From: Nocardia wallacei
GTDB lineage: Bacteria > Actinomycetota > Actinomycetes > Mycobacteriales > Mycobacteriaceae
Length of the DNA stretch: 64,000 nt
Assembly: GCF_014466955.1 (NCBI RefSeq)
Contig: NZ_AP023396.1
Span: 2,294,001 to 2,358,000, forward strand
Direction: 5' to 3'
The notes beneath the pieces were generated by a model. The model had not been told where the DNA came from, did no database searches, and was given only the letters and a program-made list of their open reading frames with translations. Both the position numbers and the translations under genes were made by a program. Below are positions 55,566 to 64,000 of this stretch, in pieces (the stretch's first letter is position 1; every line of letters begins with the position of its first letter).

Positions 55566-57233
55566 GTGACTGCGCAAGCTTGGATTCTGATCGCCGCGAT
55601 CGCCGCCGTGCTGCTGGTGGCGTTCGTGTCCGGATTCGTTCTGTACCGGCGTCGCCGGGTGCGGCTGACACCGGCCGCGCCCGAGCGGGAGCTGACCGAC
55701 CGGTCGGGCGGGTACACGGCGTCCGGCGGATTCAACTTCAGTCAGGGTGGCGCGGGAACCGCGACGCCGGCCCGTCCGGAACCGGTACCGCTCGAGCGCA
55801 CCGACGACGAGGGCCAGCCGCACATCGGGGACGACGCTGCCATCCCGCGCGATTCGGCGCGCCGCACCATCACCGACGTCCGCCTCCCCGAGCCGGACAC
55901 CGCGGCCACCACCGAGAAGACCGTCGGCGACGATGCCACGGCCGAGGACACCACAGCCGCCATCGAGGACACGACGGCCACCGAGGGCACGGCGGCCACC
56001 GAGGGCACGGCGGCCACCGAGGGCACGGCGGCCACCGAGGGCACGGCGGCTGCCGAGGACACGACGGCCACAGCGGACACGACGGCCACCGAGGGCACGG
56101 CGGGTGCCGAAGGTGCCGCAGCCGCCACTGCGGGCACCGCGCCCGCCACCAAGGAGACGGCGCCCGCCGCCAAGGACACGGCGCCCGCCACCAAGGAGAC
56201 GGCGCCCGCCACTGACGGCACGGCAGCCGCCACCCCGGGCACCGCGCCTGCCACCGAGGCTGCCCCGCCCGCCGCCGGAACCCCTACTCCCGCACCGCAA
56301 CTGGAGGAGATCGAGCCCACGGCCGGACGCCTCACCCGGCTGCGTGGCCGCCTGTCCCGGTCGCAGAACGCGGTGGGCAAGAGCCTGCTGGGGCTGCTCG
56401 GGGGTGGTGATCTGGACGAGGACTCCTGGGAGGAGATCGAGGACACCCTGGTCATGGCCGACCTTGGCACGGCCGTCACCGGCACGATCGTGGGGCGGCT
56501 GCGGGAGGAGCTCGCCGCGCGCAGCGTCCGGACCGAGGAGCAGGCCCGCCACGTGCTGCGCGATGTGCTGGTCGAGGCGCTGCGCCCCGAGCTGGACCGG
56601 TCCATCCGCGCACTGCCGCATGCCGATCATCCGTCGATCCTGCTGGTCGTCGGCGTCAACGGCACCGGCAAGACCACCACCACGGGCAAGCTGGCCCGCG
56701 TCCTGGTCGCCGACGGCCGCCGTGTGCTGCTCGGCGCGGCCGACACCTTCCGCGCCGCCGCCGCCGACCAATTGCAGACCTGGGGCGAGCGGGTCGGCGC
56801 GGAGACCGTGCGCGGCCGCGAGGGTGCCGACCCGGCGTCGGTCGCCTTCGACGCGGTCAGCGCCGGAATCGACAACGGAGTCGACGCGGTGCTGGTCGAC
56901 ACCGCGGGTCGCCTGCACACCAAGACCGGTCTCATGGACGAGCTGGGCAAGGTCAAGCGGGTGGTGGAGAAGAAGGCCGCGGTCGACGAGGTGCTGCTGG
57001 TACTCGACGCGACCGTCGGTCAGAACGGCCTGACCCAGGCCCGGGTCTTCGCCGAGGTCGTCGACATCACCGGCGTGGTGCTGACCAAGCTGGACGGGAC
57101 CGCGAAGGGCGGTATCGTCTTCCAGGTCCAGCACGAGCTCGGCGTGCCGGTCAAACTGGTCGGTTTGGGTGAGGGCGCCGATGACCTGGCTCCCTTCGAG
57201 CCCTCCGCCTTCGTGGACGCGTTGCTGGGCTGA
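55566..57233 (+). CDS. ftsY: Signal recognition particle receptor FtsY
   Basis: 555 aa. N-terminal membrane helix (WILIAAIAAVLLVAFVSGFV), long acidic Ala/Thr-rich A domain (about 40-240) containing an 18-bp repeat tract, then the NG GTPase: VVGVNGTGKTTTTGKLARVL, LLGAADTFRAAAADQL, LVDTAGRLHTKTGLM, TKLDGTAKGG. Receives SRP-bound ribosomes at the membrane, partner of Ffh at 62.3 kb. GTG 55566 after GAAAGGA. Confidence 0.96.
   Translation: MTAQAWILIAAIAAVLLVAFVSGFVLYRRRRVRLTPAAPERELTDRSGGYTASGGFNFSQGGAGTATPARPEPVPLERTDDEGQPHIGDDAAIPRDSARRTITDVRLPEPDTAATTEKTVGDDATAEDTTAAIEDTTATEGTAATEGTAATEGTAATEGTAAAEDTTATADTTATEGTAGAEGAAAATAGTAPATKETAPAAKDTAPATKETAPATDGTAAATPGTAPATEAAPPAAGTPTPAPQLEEIEPTAGRLTRLRGRLSRSQNAVGKSLLGLLGGGDLDEDSWEEIEDTLVMADLGTAVTGTIVGRLREELAARSVRTEEQARHVLRDVLVEALRPELDRSIRALPHADHPSILLVVGVNGTGKTTTTGKLARVLVADGRRVLLGAADTFRAAAADQLQTWGERVGAETVRGREGADPASVAFDAVSAGIDNGVDAVLVDTAGRLHTKTGLMDELGKVKRVVEKKAAVDEVLLVLDATVGQNGLTQARVFAEVVDITGVVLTKLDGTAKGGIVFQVQHELGVPVKLVGLGEGADDLAPFEPSAFVDALLG
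55980..56051 (+). repeat. 18-bp coding tandem repeat in ftsY
   Basis: Four copies of ACCGAGGGCACGGCGGCC at 55980, 55998, 56016 and 56034 (last with one change), encoding TEGTAA. Related degenerate copies (EDTTAT, KETAPA) continue to about 56220. In frame, in the non-conserved A domain. Confidence 0.9.
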
Positions 57234-57295
57234 CCTGCGGGAATCTCACCGAAAAAGCTCACCGCGGACACCTGCGCACGCTGCGTCCCGAACCG

Positions 57296-57378
57296 GTGTG
57301 AACGGCGCGAAACGCACTGGCAACATTGCAAGTTCATCCGTTCACCCAGCGGAAACATCGCGGCGTCACGGCGGAAAC
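57296..57378 (+). promoter_or_regulatory. GlnR-type operator upstream of amt
   Basis: GlnR sites read gTnAC-n6-GAAAC repeated every 22 bp. Here TTCAC-n6-GAAAC (57341-57356) is followed by n6-GCGTC-n6-GAAAC (to 57378), and an outlying GTGAA-n6-GAAAC lies at 57298-57313. GAAAC positions 57309, 57352 and 57374 are in 43- and 22-bp phase. 72 bp before the amt start. Confidence 0.7.
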
Positions 57379-57449
57379 ACCGACTGAGGAACCTACTCAA
57401 CAGGCTCGTTTGCCGTAATCGGCAGGGCCCGAGATGAGGAGGAACAAAG

Positions 57450-59139
<1,690 letters not shown>

Positions 59140-59174
59140 CGAACTACACCGCAGCGAACACAGAGAAGTGAGCG

Positions 59175-59213
59175 GCGGCCCCGCTCCGGCCGGACCGGCC
59201 GGGACGGGGCCGC
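59175..59213 (+). terminator. GC-rich hairpin between glnK and glnD
   Basis: GCGGCCCCG (59175-59183) pairs with CGGGGCCGC (59205-59213), with an inner CCGGCC/GGCCGG stem. It could attenuate transcription into glnD or protect the amt-glnK message. No T run. Confidence 0.5.
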
Positions 59214-59292
59214 GCGCATGGGACACCGTCGGCGCGGGTCCGCGGTTCGTCTCCCGCACCGGGTGCGCGGGGACACGGAATGGGTGGTGGTT

Positions 59293-61734
59293 GTGGGTTT
59301 GCAGGCGAACGACGACATGCCGGGCGGGGCAACGGATCTGGTGCGTGCCCGGGACCAACTGCTCGACGGCGGTGATGCCCGCCGGCCCCGCCTGGACGCC
59401 GAGTCGCTGCGCCAGGCCCTGGTGGATCTGCACGATCTGTGGCTCACCACCAAGGGCGCGGACCTCGGCATCACCGCCGACAGCGGTCTCGCGGTGGTCG
59501 CGGTCGGCGGCCTGGGGCGGCGGGAGATGCTGCCGTACTCCGATCTGGACCTGGTGCTGCTGCACGACGACGTGGACCCGAAGCGGGTCGCCGAGGTGGC
59601 CGATCAGCTGTGGTATCCGCTGTGGGACGCCCACATCAAGCTCGATCACAGCGTCCGCACGGTCCCGCAGGCGCTGCGGGTGGCGTCGGAGGATCTCACC
59701 GCCGCGCTCGGCATGCTCGAGGCCCGGCACATCGTCGGTGACCAGGAACTGAGCAACCTGCTGATCGGCGGGGTACGCCGGGAGTGGCGCACCGGAATCC
59801 GTTCGCGCTTCGGCGAATTGGTGGAGCAGGCGCGGGTGCGGTGGAAGCGCAGCGGCGAGATCGCCCATCGCGCGGAACCCGACCTGAAGAACGGCCGCGG
59901 CGGGCTGCGCGACATCCAGCTGCTGGACGCGCTGGCCATCGCCCAGCTGACCGACGCCATGCCCGGGCTCGGGCCGGACGTTCCCGGCGGCGGCCTGAAG
60001 CAGGCGCACCGGCGGCTGCTCGACGTGCGGACCGAACTGCACCGGGTGGCGCGCCGCTCTCGCGATCAGCTCCGCGCCCAGGACGCCGACGAGATCGGCG
60101 CCGCGCTGCGCATCGGTGACCGTTTCGATCTGGCCCGCACGCTCAGCGACGCCGCGCGCACGGTGGGCTACTCGGTCGACGTCGGGCTGCGCACCGCGGG
60201 CAACGCGCTGCCGCGTCGCGGACTCGCCCGGCTGCGCCGGGTGCCGGTGCGTCGACCACTCGATGAGGGGGTGGTCGAGCACGCCGGCGAGGTGGTGCTG
60301 GCCCGCGACGCGCGGCCGCAGAAGGACCCCGGCCTGATCCTGCGGGTGGCCGCCGCCTCGGCGCAGACCGGGCTGCCGATGGCGGCGACCACGCTCAACC
60401 GGCTGTCCGAGGACGCTCCCGAACTGCGCGAGCCGTGGCCGCGCGAGGCGCTCAATGATCTGCTGGTGCTGCTGGGCGCCGGGCGCGGCACCGTCGACGC
60501 GGTCGAGGCGCTGGACCGAACGGGCTTGTGGGGCAGGCTTTTTCCGGAGTGGGGCGCGGTGCGCGACCTGCCGCCGCGCGACCCGATGCACACCTGGACG
60601 GTGGATCGCCACCTCGTCGAGACCGTCGCCTATGCCAGCGCGCTCGGCACCCGGGTGTCCCGGCCCGATCTGCTGCTGCTGGGCGCGCTGCTGCACGACA
60701 TCGGCAAGGGCCGGGTCGAGGACCACAGTGTCGTCGGCGCCGAACTGGCCACCCACATCGGCCGCCGGCTCGGGCTGTGGCCCACCGATGTGCGGACCGT
60801 GTCGGCGATCGTCCGCTACCACCTGCTGCTGCCGGAGACCGCGACCAAACGCGACCTCGATGATCCCGACACAGTGCGGCGCGTGGTCGACGCGCTCGAC
60901 GGCGACCCGCAACTACTGGAACTGCTGCACACCCTCGCCGAGGCCGACTCGCTGGCCACTGGCCCGGGCGTGTGGGGCGACTGGAAGGCCGCGCTGATCG
61001 GGGAACTGGTCCGGCGCTGCCGCCTGGTGATGGCGGGAGAGCCACTGCCGCAACCGGATCCGATCGCCGACGAACTGCTGGAGCAGGCGAAGTCCGGCGG
61101 CGTGCACGTACAGCTGGTGCCCGGCGAGGGCCGCTACACCCACGTCGTCACCGTGATCGCGCCCGATACGCCGGGCCTGCTGTCCGACGCGGCCGGGGTG
61201 CTGGCGCTGCATTCGCTGCGGGTGCTCTCGGCGTCGCTCGCCGGTTCGGACGGAATCGCGATCGACCGGTTCGTGGTGACGCCGATGTTCGGCGATCCTC
61301 CGGACGCCGGCCTGCTGCGGCAGGAGCTGATCCGAGCCGTCAAGGGCGACCTGAACACCGGCGCGATGCTGGCGAAGAAGGAACGCGAGGCGAGCGTGCG
61401 AATCGGCCCGTACGCCCAGGCCCAGCCCCGGGTGATCTGGAGCGACACCGCCGTGCCCGGTCAGCCGCTGCTGCAGCTGCGCGCCGAGGACCGGATCGGG
61501 CTGCTCAGCCGATTGGCCGCGGCGCTGGCGGCCGCGGGAGCGAATGTGCGGTGGGCCAAGGTGGTCACGATGGGGTCGGCCGTGGTCGACGCCTTCTGCC
61601 TGGACCTGGGTGACGACGACACGCCCCAGCGGCGCACCGCGATCGAGGCCGCGGTGCTGGCGGTGGTTCCCCAGCCGGAACCGAAGAAACCGGCGGAAAC
61701 GGACAGCGGCGCCAACTCCGGAGCGATTTACTGA
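59293..61734 (+). CDS. glnD: PII (adenylyl/uridylyl) transferase
   Basis: About 813 aa. Nucleotidyltransferase domain ([20 protein letters not shown]), helical linker, HD domain ([20 protein letters not shown]), two C-terminal ACT domains (about 638-720 and 747-813) for glutamine sensing. Modifies and demodifies GlnK. GTG 59293 gives the mycobacterial length; an in-frame start at 59218 (25 more residues) and ATG 59317 are alternatives. Confidence 0.94.
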   Translation: MGLQANDDMPGGATDLVRARDQLLDGGDARRPRLDAESLRQALVDLHDLWLTTKGADLGITADSGLAVVAVGGLGRREMLPYSDLDLVLLHDDVDPKRVAEVADQLWYPLWDAHIKLDHSVRTVPQALRVASEDLTAALGMLEARHIVGDQELSNLLIGGVRREWRTGIRSRFGELVEQARVRWKRSGEIAHRAEPDLKNGRGGLRDIQLLDALAIAQLTDAMPGLGPDVPGGGLKQAHRRLLDVRTELHRVARRSRDQLRAQDADEIGAALRIGDRFDLARTLSDAARTVGYSVDVGLRTAGNALPRRGLARLRRVPVRRPLDEGVVEHAGEVVLARDARPQKDPGLILRVAAASAQTGLPMAATTLNRLSEDAPELREPWPREALNDLLVLLGAGRGTVDAVEALDRTGLWGRLFPEWGAVRDLPPRDPMHTWTVDRHLVETVAYASALGTRVSRPDLLLLGALLHDIGKGRVEDHSVVGAELATHIGRRLGLWPTDVRTVSAIVRYHLLLPETATKRDLDDPDTVRRVVDALDGDPQLLELLHTLAEADSLATGPGVWGDWKAALIGELVRRCRLVMAGEPLPQPDPIADELLEQAKSGGVHVQLVPGEGRYTHVVTVIAPDTPGLLSDAAGVLALHSLRVLSASLAGSDGIAIDRFVVTPMFGDPPDAGLLRQELIRAVKGDLNTGAMLAKKEREASVRIGPYAQAQPRVIWSDTAVPGQPLLQLRAEDRIGLLSRLAAALAAAGANVRWAKVVTMGSAVVDAFCLDLGDDDTPQRRTAIEAAVLAVVPQPEPKKPAETDSGANSGAIY

Positions 61735-61924
61735 GCGGTCGCCCCGTCTGCGAATTTCCGCGCAAACTGGTCATTTGCTGGTTGATCAGATCGTTGCGCG
61801 CAATTTGCTACAACCTGTAGCTCGTGTGACGCGCGCCACTCTACTATCGGAACCGTTTGATGTTCTTCCGTCGGAGCTGTCGCAGTACCTGTCATGGTGT
61901 CCGGAGCACGAGGGGAGCAGGTCG

Positions 61925-62236
61925 GTGGCTATTGAAGTGGTGTCCGCATCGACGATGACCAGCGATCTGACCCGGCACATCGCGCGCTGCGTGGGCGGGG
62001 ACCGCTGGGTGGTGTCCTGGCTACCCGGTCGCACACTCACCGGTCAGCAGGCCGTGACGGCGATGACCATCGCCGCCACGGGCACCGATCACGACCCCTC
62101 CGACGCGGAGTGGGCGATGCTCGACAACATGGCCCTGGAACTGGGCCTGACCGCCCGCGAGGCGATGTACATGGTGGCCTCGGAGGATCACGACATCCGG
62201 CAGGCCCCGCGCCCGCGGCGCCGCTCGCTGGACTGA
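61925..62236 (+). CDS. Conserved hypothetical protein
   Basis: 103 aa from GTG 61925 (GAGGGGAG 6-10 nt upstream): VAIEVVSASTMTSDLTRHIA, then GDRWVVSWLPGRTLTGQQAV and ALELGLTAREAMYMVAS. Soluble and helical at the C-terminus; no family I can name. Between glnD and ffh, with its own 190-bp upstream gap. Confidence 0.7.
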   Translation: MAIEVVSASTMTSDLTRHIARCVGGDRWVVSWLPGRTLTGQQAVTAMTIAATGTDHDPSDAEWAMLDNMALELGLTAREAMYMVASEDHDIRQAPRPRRRSLD

Positions 62237-62302
62237 CACCCCGGCGGACCCGATACCCTGGTATGTCGAGTGACGTCCGTCGAGATACCAGGAGCGCGAT
62301 CG

Positions 62303-63877
62303 GTGTTCGAATCCCTGTCCGACCGGTTGACCGGTGCCCTACAGGATCTGCGCGGCAAGGGGCGGCTGTCACCGGCCGATATCGACGCGACCGCCCGCGA
62401 GATCCGATTGGCCCTGCTCGACGCCGACGTCGCACTGCCGGTGGTGCGGCAGTTCATCGCCCGGATCAAGGAGCGCGCCAAGGGCGCCGAGGTCTCGGCG
62501 GCGCTGAATCCGGCGCAGCAGGTCGTCAAGATCGTCAACGAGGAGCTCATCGGGATCCTCGGCGGTGAGACCCGCCGGCTGCGGTTCGCCAAGACCCCGC
62601 CGACGGTGATCATGCTCGCCGGTCTGCAGGGCGCCGGTAAGACCACGCTGGCGGGCAAACTCGCGAAATGGCTGAAGGGGCAAGGGCATACGCCGCTCCT
62701 GGTGGCCTGCGACCTGCAGCGTCCGGGCGCCGTCACGCAGTTGCAGGTGGTCGGTGAGCGGGCCGGGGTGCCGGTGTTCGCGCCGCACCCGGGCACCTCG
62801 ATCGGCGGCGAGCACCCGCAGGGCATCTCGGTCAGCGAGCCGATCGACGTGGCGCGCCGGGGTATCGAGGAGGCGCGCGGCAAGCAGTACGACGTCGTCA
62901 TCGTCGACACCGCGGGCCGCCTCGGCATCGACGCGGAGATGATGGGGCAGGCCGCGGGCATTCGCGACGCCGTGCAGCCCGACGAGATCCTGTTCGTGCT
63001 CGACGCCATGGTCGGCCAGGACGCGGTCAGCACCGCCGAGGCGTTCCGCGACGGCGTCGGGTTCACCGGTGTCGTGCTCACCAAGCTCGACGGCGACGCC
63101 CGCGGTGGCGCCGCGCTGTCGGTGCGCGAGGTGACCGGCCAGCCGATCCTGTTCGCCTCCACCGGTGAGAAGCTCGAGGACTTCGACGTCTTCCACCCGG
63201 ACCGGATGTCGAGCCGCATCCTGGGCATGGGCGATCTGCTCACCCTGATCGAGCAGGCCGAACAGGTCTACGACCAGCAGCAGGCCGAGGAGGCCGCGCG
63301 CAAGATCGGCTCCGGCGAGCTCACCCTCGAGGACTTCCTCGATCAGATGCTGGCCATCCGCAAGATGGGCCCGATCGGCAACCTGCTCGGCATGCTGCCC
63401 GGCGCGGGCCAGATGAAGGACGCGCTGGCCCAGGTCGACGACAAGCAGCTGGACCGGGTGCAGGCCATCATCCGCGGCATGACGCCCGCCGAGCGCGCCA
63501 ACCCCAAGATCATCAACGCCTCCCGGCGGCTGCGCATCGCCAACGGTTCGGGCGTCACCGTGACCGATGTCAACCAGCTGGTCGACCGCTTCTTCGAGGC
63601 CCGCAAGATGATGGCGCAGATGGGCCGCCAGATGGGCATGCCCGGCGGCGCGCGCCGAAATGCCAAGGGCAAGAAGGGGAAGAAGGGCAAGAAGGGCGGC
63701 CGCGGGCCGACGCCGCCGAAGGTGCGCGGCGGGTTCCCCGGCATGCCCGCGATGCCCCCGGGTGGCCTGCCCGGCGGCATGCCGGACCTGTCGAACATGC
63801 CCGCGGGCCTCGACGAGCTGCCCCCGGGTCTCGAGGGTTTCGATCTGTCGAAGCTGATGAACCGCAAGCCGAAGTAG
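62303..63877 (+). CDS. ffh: Signal recognition particle GTPase Ffh
   Basis: 524 aa. Start GTG 62303 (VFESLSDRLTGALQDLRGKG) with AGGAG 8 nt upstream. NG domain: GLQGAGKTTLAGKLAKWLK, DLQRPGAVTQL, VDTAGRLGIDAEMM, TKLDGDARGGAALS; M domain from about 325 (FLDQMLAIRKMGPIGNLLGM). C-terminal tail rich in Lys/Gly then Gly/Met/Pro. Binds 4.5S RNA and signal sequences; delivers ribosomes to FtsY. Confidence 0.97.
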   Translation: MFESLSDRLTGALQDLRGKGRLSPADIDATAREIRLALLDADVALPVVRQFIARIKERAKGAEVSAALNPAQQVVKIVNEELIGILGGETRRLRFAKTPPTVIMLAGLQGAGKTTLAGKLAKWLKGQGHTPLLVACDLQRPGAVTQLQVVGERAGVPVFAPHPGTSIGGEHPQGISVSEPIDVARRGIEEARGKQYDVVIVDTAGRLGIDAEMMGQAAGIRDAVQPDEILFVLDAMVGQDAVSTAEAFRDGVGFTGVVLTKLDGDARGGAALSVREVTGQPILFASTGEKLEDFDVFHPDRMSSRILGMGDLLTLIEQAEQVYDQQQAEEAARKIGSGELTLEDFLDQMLAIRKMGPIGNLLGMLPGAGQMKDALAQVDDKQLDRVQAIIRGMTPAERANPKIINASRRLRIANGSGVTVTDVNQLVDRFFEARKMMAQMGRQMGMPGGARRNAKGKKGKKGKKGGRGPTPPKVRGGFPGMPAMPPGGLPGGMPDLSNMPAGLDELPPGLEGFDLSKLMNRKPK

Positions 63878-63960
63878 GCTTCCGGCTTCTCTCTCGTCGG
63901 TTCGGGCCGTGGCGCGGCACCGACCGCGGGTGAGGCACAACGGTGCGACCAGGAGGCGCG

Positions 63961-64000
63961 ATGCGACTGCACCTGCGGGGAGTGGTGCTCCCGGGGGGCG
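63961..64000 (+). CDS. Amidohydrolase-like protein (start only)
   Basis: ATG 63961 with AGGAG 5 nt upstream opens MRLHLRGVVLPGG and runs off the window. The first residues and the place directly after ffh match the Rv2915c-type amidohydrolase. Only 13 codons are visible. Confidence 0.5.
   Translation, partial: MRLHLRGVVLPGG

Noticed and set aside
55742..56605. Valine/serine-rich frame antisense to ftsY
   Set aside because: Pure product of the ACC GAG GGC repeat read backwards.

Overview
The window is high-GC actinobacterial chromosome, most likely Nocardia or a close relative in Mycobacteriales. Three things suggest this. The codon use is GC-rich with frequent GTG starts. Many proteins have clear mycobacterial counterparts (SepIVA, PrpR, Ldt class 2). 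The backbone rsmD-coaD-sepIVA-DUF177-rpmF-rnc-mutM-acyP-osmC-smc-ftsY-amt-glnK-glnD-ffh follows the order known around Rv2967c-Rv2916c in M. tuberculosis, with lineage-specific blocks inserted. The genus is an inference. I saw no rRNA, tRNA, insertion sequence, prophage or CRISPR array.

Layout. 1-5.2 kb: propionate (methylcitrate) catabolism, with prpR divergent from prpD, then prpB-prpC; a tiny DUF1737 gene sits antisense between prpD and prpB. 5.2-8 kb: B12-independent methionine synthase metE on the minus strand behind a canonical cobalamin riboswitch. 8-11.5 kb: pyruvate carboxylase. 11.6-12.5 kb: a 33-bp tandem repeat array running into rsmD. 12.5-17.2 kb: an XRE-cupin regulator divergent from a thioredoxin-reductase-like flavoprotein, coaD, an AbiEi/DUF559-like protein and a GtrA-type membrane protein. 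17.4-22.5 kb: cell-envelope, translation and repair housekeeping genes (sepIVA, DUF177, rpmF, rnc, mutM), a DHFR-like reductase and a PHP phosphoesterase, followed by a 30-bp tandem repeat array. 22.9-26.2 kb (minus): DUF350 / glutathionylspermidine-synthase-like ATP-grasp / tail-anchored protein cassette, then acyP and osmC.

26.2-34.7 kb: a complete potassium-stress locus, with kdpE-kdpD (minus) divergent from kdpF-kdpA-kdpB-kdpC (plus). It has two extra very small membrane ORFs, one at the head of each operon, and direct repeats in the shared promoter region that look like KdpE sites. 34.7-40 kb: TetR plus F420-type (Ddn-like) reductase, an iron-sulfur/SCP2 fusion protein, a P450 and an L,D-transpeptidase lipoprotein. 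40.3-45.3 kb: a two-component system immediately followed by ectABCD (ectoine and 5-hydroxyectoine synthesis), so a second osmotic-stress block lies only about 6 kb from kdp. It ends in a perfect UUCG hairpin. 45.4-48.4 kb: a pair of acyl-CoA dehydrogenases divergent from a DUF1707 membrane protein, with twin palindromes between them. 48.4-57.2 kb: smc, an NmrA reductase divergent from a TetR with a C-terminal zinc finger, a glycolipid-binding-like protein, DUF2237, an RpiB-like isomerase, and ftsY with an Ala/Thr-rich repeat tract. 57.2-64 kb: amt-glnK-glnD nitrogen-sensing operon behind phased GlnR-like sites, a small unknown gene, ffh, and the first codons of an amidohydrolase-like gene.

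No wholly new system is evident. The most unusual items are the ATP-grasp/DUF350/tail-anchored cassette, the extra kdp micro-ORFs and the long cysteine-bearing KdpC insertion, the Fe-S/SCP2 fusion, the TetR-zinc-finger fusion, and two unrelated in-frame tandem repeat arrays.
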